From contig NC_079881.1 in assembly GCF_029227915.1 (NCBI RefSeq), positions 22,731,501 to 22,795,500 of the forward strand: a DNA stretch of 64,000 bases, written 5' to 3'. Positions 52,819 to 64,000 of the stretch are shown piece after piece. Each line of letters starts with the position of its first letter. Within the stretch, counting starts at the first letter, position 1. Source of the DNA: Hydractinia symbiolongicarpus (Eukaryota; Cnidaria; Hydrozoa; Anthoathecata; Hydractiniidae). The notes under the pieces are model-generated. The model made no database searches. It had not been told where the DNA came from and was given only the letters and a program-made list of their open reading frames with translations. The position numbers and the translations under genes are program-made.

Positions 52819-55800
52819 CGCTGTGGTAGCGCTTCATTTATAAATTTAGACAAATAAGTCAATTTTTACTGTGGGACCAATCCTAGCCATTATCGCGCGC
52901 TGAAGAAACAGCGACAGTTTCAAAAACTGCATTTCATTGACTTTCTAACGGTGTCAGTCCGTTTAAGTTATAACGGTTGGGTCACATATTCGTACCAAGA
53001 TCTATTTAGCGATATTTGTCTGATATTACTAAGTTGCATCGCTTTTAACAATAAAACGATTGACTGTGGGACTTAATTGAACTAACTTTGGACTGCGACC
53101 TGATAAATATGATAAATGAGACAATTGGACTCCAAGAAATAACATTCTTCTTAATTTGACATGATTGCCGGAACTCAGCGATTACACTGCTCGCTGTGGT
53201 AGCGCTTCTTTTAGAAATTTAATTAATAAGTCATTCCTTACTGTGGGACAAATCCTAGCCGTTAGCGCGCGCTGAAGTAATAGAGACAGTTTCAAATACT
53301 ACATTTCACTGACTTTTTAACGGTGTCAGTCCGTTTGAGTTTCAACGGTTGGGTCACATATTCGTACCAACATGTATTTAGCGATATTTATCTGATATTA
53401 CTAGGTTGCATCGCTTTTAACAGTGACTCGATTGACTGTGGGACTTAATTGAACTAACTTTGGACTGTGAACTGATAAATGTGATAAATGAAAAAAATTA
53501 GACTCCAAGAAATAACATTCTTCTTAATTTGACATAATTGCCGGAACTCAGCGATTACACTGGGCGCTGTGGTAGCGCTTCATTTAAAAATTTAGATTAA
53601 TAAGTCATTTTTTACTGTGGCACCAATCCTAGCCGTTATCGCGCGCTGAAGAAATACCGACAGTTTCAAAAACTACATTTCAATGAATTTCTAATGGTGT
53701 CAGTCCGTTTGAGTTACAACGGTTGGGTCACTTATTCGTACCAACATGTATTTAACGATATTTTTCTCATATTACTAGGTTGCATCGCTTTTAACAGTGA
53801 AACGATTGACTGTGGCACATAATTGAACTGATTTTGGATTGTGACCTTATAAATGTTATAAGTGACACAATTGGACTCCAAGAAATAACATTCTTCTTAA
53901 TTTGACATGATTGCCGAAACTTAGCGATTACACTGGGCGCTGTGGTAGCGCTTCATTTATAAATTTAGATAAATAATTCAATTTTTACTGTGGGACCAAT
54001 CCTAGCCGTTAGCGCGCTGAAGTAATAGAGACAGTTTCAAATACTACATTTCACTGACTTTCTAACGGCGTCAGTCCGTTTGAGTTTCAACGGTTGGGTC
54101 ACATATTCGTACCAACATGTATTTAGCGATATTTTTCTGATATTACTAGGTTGCATCGCTTTTAACAATGAAACGATTGACTGTGGGACTTAATTGAACT
54201 AACTTTGGACTGCAACCTGATAAATATGATAAATGAGACAATTGGACTCCAAGAAATAACATTCTTCTTAATTTGACATGATTGCCGGAACTCAGCGATT
54301 AAACTGGGCACTGTGGTAGCGCTTCTTTTAGAAATTTAGATTAATGAGTCATTTCTTACTGTGTGACCAATCCTAGCCGTTAGCGCGCGCTGCAGTAATA
54401 GAGACAGTTTCAAATACTACATTTCACTGACTTTCTAACGGTGTCAGTCCGTTTGAGTTTCAACGGTTGGGTCACATATTCGTACCAACATGTATTTAGC
54501 GATATTTATCTGATATTACTAGGTTGCATCGCTTTTAACAGTAAAACGATTGACTGTGGGACTTAATTGAACTAACTTTGGACTGTAAACTGATAAATGT
54601 GATAAATGAAAAAAATTGGACTCCAAGAAATAACATTCTTCTTAATTTGACATAATTGCCGGAACTCAGCGATTACACTGGGCGCTGTAGTAGCGCTTCA
54701 TTTAAAAATTTAGATTAATAAGTCATTTTTTACTTCGGGACCAATCCTAGCCGTTATCGCGCGCTGAAGAAATACCGACAGTTTCAAAAACTGCATTTCA
54801 TTGACTTTCTAACGGTGTCAGTCCGTTTAAGTTATAACGGTTGGGTCACATATTCGTACCAACATCTATTTAGCGATATTTGTCTGATATTACTAAGTTG
54901 CATCGCTTTTAACAATAAAACGATTGACTGTGGGACTTAATTGAACTAACTTTGGACTGCGACCTGATAAATATGATAAATGAGACAATTGGACTCCAAG
55001 AAATAACATTCTTCTTAATTTGACATGATTGCCGGAACTCAGCGATTACACTGCTCGCTGTGGTAGCGCTTCTTTAAGAAATTTAGATTAATAAGTCATT
55101 TCTTACTGTGGGACAAATCCTAGCCGTTAGCGCGCGCTGAAGTAATAGAGACAGTTTCAAATACTACATTTCACTGACTTTCTAACGGTCTCAGTCCGTT
55201 TGAGTTTCAACGGTTGGGTCACATATTCGTACCAACATGTATTTAGCAATATTTATCTGATATTACTAGGTTGCATCGCTTTTAACAGTGACACGATTGA
55301 CTGTGGGACTTAATTGAACTAACTTTGGACTGTGAACTGATAAATGTGATAAATGAAAAAAATTGGACTCCAAGAAATAATATTCTTCTTAATTTGACAT
55401 AATTGCCGGAACTCAGCGATTACACTGGGCGCTGTGGTAGCGCTTCATTTAAAAATTTAGATTAATAAGTCATTTTTTACTGGGGCACCAATCCTAGCCG
55501 TTATCGCGCGCTGAAGAAATACCGACAGTTTCAAAAACTACATTTCAATGAATTTCTAATGGTGTCAGTCCGTTTGAGTTACAACGGTTGGGTCACCTAT
55601 TCGTACCAACATGTATCTAACGATATTTTTCTCATATTACTAGGTTGCATCGCTTTTAACAGTGAAACGATTGACTGTGGCACATAATTGAACTGATTTT
55701 GGACTGTGACCTTATAAATGTTATAAGTGAGACAATTGGACTCCAAGAAATAACATTCTTCTTAATTTGACATGATTGCCGAAACTCAGCGATTACACTG

Positions 55801-56254
55801 GGCGCTGTGGTAGCGCTTCATTTATAAATTTAGATAAATAATTCAATTTTTACTGTGGGACCAATCCTAGCCGTTAGCGCGCTGAAGTAATAGAGACAGT
55901 TTCAAATACTACATTTCACTGACTTTCTAACGGCGTCAGTCCGTTTGAGTTTCAACGGTTGGGTCACATATTCCAACCGACATGTATTTAGCGATATTTA
56001 ACTGATATTACTAGGTTGCATCGCTTTTAGCAGTGAAACGATTGACTGTGGGACTTAATTGAACTAATTTTGGACTGTGACCTGATAAATGTGATAAATG
56101 AAAAAAATTGGACTCCAAGAAATAACATTCTTCTTAATTGGACATGAATGCCGGAACTCAGCGATTTCACTGGGCGCTGTGGTAGCGCTTCTTTTAAAAA
56201 TTTAGATTAATGAGTCATTTCTTACTGTAGGACCAATCGTAGCTGTTAGCGCGC
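52819..56254. repeat. Mosaic satellite segment with 'CTGCTCGCTGTGG' monomers
   Basis: Monomers start at 52819, 53192, 53565, 53938, 54309, 54683, 55056, 55430 and 55803. Several carry CTGCTCGCTGTGG in place of CTGGGCGCTGTGG (53192, 55056), a variant also seen at 56921, 59162, 60654 and 62146 but not left of 53 kb. Bases about 52950-53560 and 54810-55430 resemble each other at a five-monomer offset (about 1864 bp), with the shared variants CCGTTTAAGTTATAACGG and AACAATAAAACG. No gene is seen. Confidence 0.75.
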
Positions 56255-59200
56255 GCTAAAGTAATAGAGACAGTTTCAAATACCACATTTTAATGAATTT
56301 CTAACGGTGTCAGTCCGTTTGAGTTACAACGGTTGGGTCACTTATTCGTACCAACATGTATTTAACGATATTTTTCTCATATTACTAGGTTGCATCGCTT
56401 TTAACAGTGAAACGATTGACTGTGGCACATAATTGAACTGATTTTGGACTGTGACCTTATAAATGTGATAAGTGAGACAATTGGACTCCAAGAAATAACA
56501 TTCTTCTTAATTTGACATGATTGCCGAAATTCAGCGATTACACTGGGCGCTGTGGTAGCGCTTCATTTAAAAATTTAGATAAATAAGTCAATTTTTACTG
56601 TGGGACCAATCCTAGCCGTTATCGCGCGCTGAAGAAACAGCGACAGTTTCAAATACTACATTTCAATGAATTTCTAATGGTGTCAGTCCGTTTGAGTTAC
56701 AACGGTTGGGTCACCTATTCGTACCAACATGTATTTAACGATATTTTTCTCATATTACTAGGTTGCATCGCTTTTAACAGTGAAACAATTGACTGTGGCA
56801 CATAATTGAACTGATTTTGGACTGCGACCTGATAAATATGATAAATGAGACAATTGGACTCCAAGAAATAAGATTCTTCTTAATTTGACATGATTGCCGG
56901 AACTCAGCGATTACACTGCTCGCTGTGGTAGCGCTTCTTTTAGAAATTTAGGTTAATAAGACATTTCTTACTGTGGGACAAATCCTAGCCGTTAGCGCGC
57001 GCTGAAGTAATAGAGACAGTTTCAAATACTACATTTCACTGACTTTCTAACGGTGTCAGTCCGTTTGAGTTTCAACGGTTGGGTCACATATTCGTACCAA
57101 CATGTATTTAGCGATATTTATCTGATATTACTAGGTTGCATCGCTTTTAACAGTGACACAATTGACTGTGGGACTTAATTAAACTAACTTTGGACTGTGA
57201 ACTGATAAATGTGATAAATGAAAAAAATTGGACTCCAAGAAATAACATTCTTCTTAATTTGACATAATTGCCAGAACTCAGCGATTACACTGGGCGCTGT
57301 GGTAGCGCTTCATTTAAAAATTTAGATTAATAAGTCATTTTTTACTGTGGCACCAATCCTAGCCGTTATCGCGCGCTGAAGAAATACCCACAGTTTCAAA
57401 AACTACATTTCAATGAATTTCTAATGGTGTCAGTCCGTTTGAGTTACAACGGTTGGGTCACCTATTCGTACCAACATGTATTTAACGATATTTTTCTCAT
57501 ATTACTAGGTTGCATCGCTTTTAGCAGTGAAACCATTGACTGTGGGACTTAATTGAACTAATTTTGAACTGTGACCTGATAAATGTGATAAATGAAAAAA
57601 ATTGGACTCCAAGAAATAACATTCTTCTTAATTGGACATGAATGCCGGAACTCAGCGATTTCACTGGGCGCTGTGGTAGCGCTTCTTTTAAAAATTTAGA
57701 TTAATGAGGCATTTCTTACTGTGGGACCAATCCTAGCTGTTAGCGCGCGCTGAAGTAATAGAGACAGTTTCAAATACTACATTTCACTGATTTTCTAACG
57801 GTGTCAGTCCGTTTGAGTTTCAACGGTTGGGTCACATATTCGTACCAACATGTATTTAGCGATATTTTTCTGATATTACTAGGTTGCATCGCTTTTAACA
57901 ATGAAACGATTGACTGTGGCACATAATTGAACTGATTTTGAACTGTGACCTTATAAATGTGATAAGTGAGACAATTGGACTCCAAGAAATAACATTCTTC
58001 TTAATTTGACATGATTGCCGAAATTCAGCGATTACACTGTGCGCTGTGGTAGCGCTTCATTTAAAAATTTAGAGAAATAAGTCAATTTTTACTGTGGGAC
58101 CAATCCTAGCCGTTATCGCGCGCTGAAGAAACAGCGACAGTTTCAAAAACTACATTTCACTTACTTTCTAACGGTGTCAGTCCGTTTGAGTTACAACGGT
58201 TGGGTCACCTATTCGTACCAACATGTATTTAGCAATATTTATCTGATATTACTAGGTTGCATCGCTTTTAGCAGTGAAACGGTTGACTGTGGGACTTAAG
58301 TGAACTAATTTTGGACTGTGACCTGATAAATGTGATAAATGAACAAAATTGGACTCTAAGAAATAACATTCTTCTTAATTTGACATGATTGCCGGAACTC
58401 AGCGATTTCACTAGGCGCTGTGGTAGCGCTTCTTTTAAAAATTTAGATTAATGAGTCATTTCTTACTGTAGGACCAATGCTAGCCGTTAGCGCGTGCTAA
58501 AGTAATAGAGACAGTTTTAAATACTACATTTCACTGATTTTCTAACGGTGTCAGTCCGTTTGAGTTTCAACGGTTGGGTCACATATTCGTACCAACATGT
58601 ATTTAGCGATATTTTTCTGATATTACTAGGTTGCATCGCTTTTAACAATGAAACGATTGACTGTGGGACTTAATTGAACTAACTTTGGACTGCGACCTGA
58701 TAAATATGATAAATGAGACAATTGGACTCCAAGAAATAACATTCTTCTTAATTTGACATGATTGCCGGAACTCAGCGATTACACTGGGCACTGTGGTAGC
58801 GCTTCTTTTAGAAATTTAAATTAATGAGTCATTTCTTACTGTGGGACCAATCCTAGCCGTTAGCGCGCGCTGAAGTAATAGAGACAGTTTCAAAAACTAC
58901 ATTTCAATGAATTTCTAATGGTGTCAGTCCGTTTGAGTTACAACGGTTGGGTCACCTATTCGTACCAACATGTATTTAGCGAAATTTGTCTGATATTACT
59001 AAGTTGCATCGCTTTTAGCAGTGAAACGATTGACTGTGGGACTTAATTGAACTAACTTTGGACTGCGATCTAATAAATATGATAAATGAGACAATTGGAC
59101 TCCAAGAAATAACATTCTTCTTAATTTGACATGATTGCCAGAACTCTGCGATTACACTGCTCGCTGTGGTAGCGCTTCTTTTAGAAATTTAGATTAATAA

Positions 59201-61479
59201 GTCATTTCTTACTGTGGGACAAATCCTAGCCGTTAGCGCGCGCTGAAGTAATAGAGACAGTTTCAAATACTACATTTCACTGACTTTATAACGGTGTCAG
59301 TCCGTTTGAGTTACAACGGTTGGGTCACATATTCGTACCAACATGTATTTAGCGATATTTATCTGATATTACTAGGTTGCATCGCTTTTAACAGTGACAA
59401 GATTGACTGTGGGACTTAATTTAACTAACTTTGGACTGTGAACTGATAAATGTGATAAATGAAAAAAATTGGACTCCAAGAAATAACATTCTTCTTAATT
59501 GGACATGAATGCCGGAACTCAGCGATTTCACTGGGCGCTGTGGTAGCGCTTCTTTTAAAAATTTAGATTAATGAGTCATTTCTTACTGTAGGACCAATCG
59601 TAGCTGTTAGCGCGCGCTGAAGTAATAGAGACAGTTTCAAATACTACATTTTACTGATTTTCTAACGGTGTCACTCCGTTTGAGTTTCAACGGTTGGGTC
59701 ACATATTCGTACCAACATGTATTTAGCGATATTTTTCTGGTATTACTAGGTTGCATCGCTTTTAACAATGAAACGATTGACTGTGGGACTTAATTGAACT
59801 AACTTTGGACTGCGACCTGATAAATATGATAAATAAGACAATTGGACTCCAAGAAATAACATTCTTCTTAATTTGACATGATTGCCGGAACTCAGTGATT
59901 ACACTGGGCGGTGTGGTAGCGCTTCTTTCAGAGATTTAGATTAATGAGTCATTTCTTACTGTGGGACCAATCCAGCCGTTAGTGCGCGCTAAAGTAATAG
60001 AGACAGTTTCAAATACCACATTTTAATGAATTTCTAACGGTGTCAGTCCGTTTGAGTTACAACGGTTGGGTCACTTATTCGTACCAACATGTATTTAACG
60101 ATATTTTTCTCATATTACTAGGTTGCATCGCTTTTAACAGTGAAACGATTGACTGTGGCACATAATTGAACTGATTTTGGACTGTGACCTTATAAATGTG
60201 ATAAGTGAGACAATTGGACTCCAAGAAATAACATTCTTCTTAATTTGACATGATTGCCGAAATTCAGCGATTACACTGGGCGCTGTGGTAGCGCTTCATT
60301 TAAAAATTTAGATAAATAAGTCAATTTTTACTGTGGGACCAATCCTAGCCGTTATCGCGCGCTGAAGAAACAGCGACAGTTTCAAATACTACATTTCAAT
60401 GAATTTCTAATGGTGTCAGTCCGTTTGAGTTACAACGGTTGGGTCACCTATTCGTACCAACATGTATTTAACGATATTTTTCTCATATTACTAGGTTGCA
60501 TCGCTTTTAACAGTGAAACAATTGACTGTGGCACATAATTGAACTGATTTTGGACTGCGACCTGATAAATATGATAAATGAGACAATTGGACTCCAAGAA
60601 ATAAGATTCTTCTTAATTTGACATGATTGCCGGAACTCAGCGATTACACTGCTCGCTGTGGTAGCGCTTCTTTTAGAAATTTAGGTTAATAAGTCATTTC
60701 TTACTGTGGGACAAATCCTAGCCGTTAGCGCGCGCTGAAGTAATAGAGACAGTTTCAAATACTACATTTCACTGACTTTCTAACGGTGTCAGTCCGTTTG
60801 AGTTTCAACGGTTGGGTCACATATTCGTACCAACATGTATTTAGCGATATTTATCTGATATTACTAGCTTGCATCGCTTTTAACAGTGACACAATTGACT
60901 GTGGGACTTAATTAAACTAACTTTGGACTGTGAACTGATAAATGTGATAAATGAAAAAAATTGGACTCCAAGAAATAACATTCTTCTTAATTGGACATGA
61001 ATGCCGGAACTCAGCGATTTCACTGGGCGCTGTGGTAGCGCTTCTTTTAAAAATTTAGATTAATGAGTCATTTCTTACTGTAGGACCAATCGTAGCTGTT
61101 AGCGCGCGCTGAAGTAATAGAGACAGTTTCAAATACTACATTTTACTGATTTTCTAACGGTGTCACTCCGTTTGAGTTTCAACGGTTGGGTCACATATTC
61201 GTACCAACATGTATTTAGCGATATTTTTCTGATATTACTAGGTTGCATCGCTTTTAACAATGAAACGATTGACTGTGGGACTTAATTGAACTAACTTTGG
61301 ACTGCGACCTGATAAATATGATAAATAAGACAATTGGACTCCAAGAAATAACATTCTTCTTAATTTGACATGATTGCCGGAACTCAGTGATTACACTGGG
61401 CGGTGTGGTAGCGCTTCTTTCAGAGATTTAGATTAATGAGTCATTTCTTACTGTGGGACCAATCCAGCCGTTAGTGCGC
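56255..61479. repeat. 14-monomer block of 5225 bp, first copy
   Basis: Monomers start at 56548, 56921, 57295, 57669, 58042, 58416, 58789, 59162, 59536, 59909, 60281, 60654, 61028 and 61401. Sequence from GCGCGCTAAAGTAATAG at about 56255 recurs from 61480 at offset 5225 bp, or 14 monomers averaging 373 bp. The right part contains a nested tetramer duplication (see the 1492-bp entry). It is unrelated in subtype order to the 5209-bp block at 22-35 kb. Confidence 0.87.
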
Positions 61480-62480
61480 GCTAAAGTAATAGAGACAGTT
61501 TCAAATACCACATTTTAATGAATTTCTAACGGTGTCAGTCCGTTTGAGTTACAACGGTTGGGTCACTTATTCGTACCAACATGTATTTAACGATATTTTT
61601 CTCATATTACTAGGTTGCATCGCTTTTAACAGTGAAACGATTGACTGTGGCACATAATTGAACTGATTTTGGACTGTGACCTTATAAATGTGATAAGTGA
61701 GACAATTGGACTCCAAGAAATAACATTCTTCTTAATTTGACATGATTGCCGAAATTCAGCGATTACACTGGGCGCTGTGGTAGCGCTTCATTTAAAAATT
61801 TAGATAAATAAGTCAATTTTTACTGTGGGACCAATCCTAGCCGTTATCGCGCGCTGAAGAAACAGCGACAGTTTCAAATACTACATTTCAATGAATTTCT
61901 AATGGTGTCAGTCCGTTTGAGTTACAACGGTTGGGTCACCTATTCGTACCAACATGTATTTAACGATATTTTTCTCATATTACTAGGTTGCATCGCTTTT
62001 AACAGTGAAACAATTGACTGTGGCACATAATTGAACTGATTTTGGACTGCGACCTGATAAATATGATAAATGAGACAATTGGACTCCAAGAAATAAGATT
62101 CTTCTTAATTTGACATGATTGCCGGAACTCAGCGATTACACTGCTCGCTGTGGTAGCGCTTCTTTTAGAAATTTAGGTTAATAAGTCATTTCTTACTGTG
62201 GGACAAATCCTAGCCGTTAGCGCGCGCTGAAGTAATAGAGACAGTTTCAAATACTACATTTCACTGACTTTCTAACGGTGTCAGTCCGTTTGAGTTTCAA
62301 CGGTTGGGTCACATATTCGTACCAACATGTATTTAGCGATATTTATCTGATATTACTAGGTTGCATCGCTTTTAACAGTGACACAATTGACTGTGGGACT
62401 TAATTAAACTAACTTTGGACTGTGAACTGATAAATGTGATAAATGAAAAAAATTGGACTCCAAGAAATAACATTCTTCTT
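59411..62480. repeat. Tandem tetramer duplication, unit 1492 bp
   Basis: Bases about 59411-60988 match about 60903-62480 at offset 1492. The shared markers are CAATCGTAGCTGTTAGC (59596 and 61088), GTCACTCCGTTTGAG, CTTCTTTCAGAGATTTAG (59922 and 61414) and AATAAGATTC (60601 and 62093). Agreement ends near 62481, where TTAATTTGACATAATT replaces TTAATTGGACATGAAT. Subtype order is e-b-d-d in the first copy. It straddles the boundary of the 5225-bp duplication. Confidence 0.85.
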
Positions 62481-64000
62481 AATTTGACATAATTGCCAGA
62501 ACTCAGCGATTACACTGGGCGCTGTGGTAGCGCTTCATTTAAAAATTTAGATTAATAAGTCATTTTTTACTGTGGCACCAATCCTAGCCGTTATCGCGCG
62601 CTGAAGAAATACCCACAGTTTCAAAAACTACATTTCAATGAATTTCTAATGGTGTCAGTCCGTTTGAGTTACAACGGTTGGGTCACCTATTCGTACCAAC
62701 ATGTATTTAACGATATTTTTCTCATATTACTAGGTTGCATCGCTTTTAGCAGTGAAACCATTGACTGTGGGACTTAATTGAACTAATTTTGAACTGTGAC
62801 CTGATAAATGTGATAAATGAAAAAAATTGGACTCCAAGAAATAACATTCTTCTTAATTGGACATGAATGCCGGAACTCAGCGATTTCACTGGGCGCTGTG
62901 GTAGCGCTTCTTTTAAAAATTTAGATTAATGAGGCATTTCTTACTGTGGGACCAATCCTAGCTGTTAGCGCGCGCTGAAGTAATAGAGACAGTTTCAAAT
63001 ACTACATTTCACTGATTTTCTAACGGTGTCAGTCCGTTTGAGTTTCAACGGTTGGGTCACATATTCGTACCAACATGTATTTAGCGATATTTTTCTGATA
63101 TTACTAGGTTGCATCGCTTTTAACAATGAAACGATTGACTGTGGCACATAATTGAACTGATTTTGAACTGTGACCTTATAAATGTGATAAGTGAGACAAT
63201 TGGACTCCAAGAAATAACATTCTTCTTAATTTGACATGATTGCCGAAATTCAGCGATTACACTGTGCGCTGTGGTAGCGCTTCATTTAAAAATTTAGAGA
63301 AATAAGTCAATTTTTACTGTGGGACCAATCCTAGCCGTTATCGCGCGCTGAAGAAACAGCGACAGTTTCAAAAACTACATTTCACTTACTTTCTAACGGT
63401 GTCAGTCCGTTTGAGTTACAACGGTTGGGTCACCTATTCGTACCAACATGTATTTAGCAATATTTATCTGATATTACTAGGTTGCATCGCTTTTAGCAGT
63501 GAAACGGTTGACTGTGGGACTTAAGTGAACTAATTTTGGACTGTGACCTGATAAATGTGATAAATGAACAAAATTGGACTCTAAGAAATAACATTCTTCT
63601 TAATTTGACATGATTGCCGGAACTCAGCGATTTCACTAGGCGCTGTGGTAGCGCTTCTTTTAAAAATTTAGATTAATGAGTCATTTCTTACTGTAGGACC
63701 AATGCTAGCCGTTAGCGCGTGCTAAAGTAATAGAGACAGTTTTAAATACTACATTTCACTGATTTTCTAACGGTGTCAGTCCGTTTGAGTTTCAACGGTT
63801 GGGTCACATATTCGTACCAACATGTATTTAGCGATATTTTTCTGATATTACTAGGTTGCATCGCTTTTAACAATGAAACGATTGACTGTGGGACTTAATT
63901 GAACTAACTTTGGACTGCGACCTGATAAATATGATAAATGAGACAATTGGACTCCAAGAAATAACATTCTTCTTAATTTGACATGATTGCCGGAACTCAG
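61480..64000. repeat. 14-monomer block of 5225 bp, second copy, cut by window end
   Basis: It matches 56255-58775 at offset 5225 to the last base. Monomers start at 61773, 62146, 62520, 62894, 63267 and 63641, the last holding only 360 bp. Shared rare variants include GAGGCATTTC (57707 and 62932), ACTGTGCGCTG (58037 and 63262) and ACTTACTTTC (58159 and 63384). The duplication must continue beyond the window for about 2.7 kb if it is complete. Confidence 0.88.

Larger units (their letters stand above)
1..64000. repeat. Satellite DNA array, about 372-bp monomer, 171 complete copies plus one partial
   Basis: The motif CGCTGTGG followed by TAGCG recurs about every 372 bp from base 1 to base 63641, always in the same orientation. 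Recorded spacings are 370-375 bp except four of 352 bp and one of 398 bp. Sequence between phase points aligns along its full length, with boxes such as GGACCAATCCTAG, TTACTAGGTTGCATCGC and GGACTCCAAGAAATAACATT kept almost everywhere. No unrelated sequence interrupts the array. Two nucleosomes' worth of DNA (about 2 x 186 bp) would fit one monomer, a common satellite period. The family is not one I recognise. A centromeric or heterochromatic location is inferred from general knowledge of satellites and is not shown by the sequence. Confidence 0.98.

Noticed and set aside
1-64000. CRISPR-like array (regular direct repeats)
   Set aside because: The repeat fills the whole period without unique spacers and the period is 372 bp. 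It is a eukaryotic-style satellite.
1-64000. Head-to-head inversions or palindromic arms in the array
   Set aside because: All 172 phase motifs read in the same orientation, so there is no inversion.

Overview
The whole 64 kb window is one uninterrupted satellite DNA array. A monomer of about 372 bp is repeated head-to-tail in a single orientation from base 1 to base 64000. Using the first C of the motif CGCTGTGG (or its variants) as the phase point, I count 171 complete monomers plus a final partial one (63641-64000). Nearly all are 370-375 bp. The exceptions are four 352-bp monomers sharing one 21-bp deletion and a single 398-bp monomer at 52421. No monomer spacing leaves room for a transposon, gene or other foreign insert. 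I see no protein-coding gene, tRNA, rRNA or CRISPR array.

The organism is a eukaryote, and the window is probably centromeric, pericentromeric or other heterochromatin. One monomer counted by hand (14447-14820) is 38% G+C and has 17 CpG against about 13-14 expected. CpG is therefore not depleted, which fits a genome with little germline DNA methylation, such as many insects and other invertebrates, better than a vertebrate or plant. I do not recognise the family and do not assign a species.

Monomers fall into recurrent subtypes that can be told apart in their first 50-100 bp: an 'AATT' type (a), a 'catttaaaaatttagataa' type (b), a 'GGGGG' type (c), a 'cttttaaaaa..taatgag' type (d), a 'ctttcagaaa' type with a 2-bp shorter CCAGCCG box (e), a 'ttcagattaataag' type (f) and a 'tttataaatt..aatcc' type (g). 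The subtypes are arranged in higher-order repeats (HORs) that change along the window: 1-5884 trimeric HOR of about 1.1 kb; 6.4-9.4 kb a tandem tetramer duplication; 10.9-12.4 kb a dimer duplication; 13.2-17.0 kb a tandem pentamer duplication; 22.0-35.5 kb a 14-monomer block copied in tandem, whose second copy has an internal tetramer amplified three times; 35.5-52.4 kb a mosaic of c, d, e and g types with a 745-bp dimer duplication; 56.3-64 kb another 14-monomer duplication with a nested tetramer duplication, cut by the window end.

There is no gene circuit. The interest lies in the recombination history: nested, near-identical amplifications whose offsets are integer multiples of the monomer, and joints that fall inside monomers yet keep their length. 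Each monomer also carries conserved short motifs: a 5-bp-arm dyad at the phase point, a CG-alternating palindrome, and a cluster of CCGTT/AACGG elements matching the MYB consensus YAACKG.
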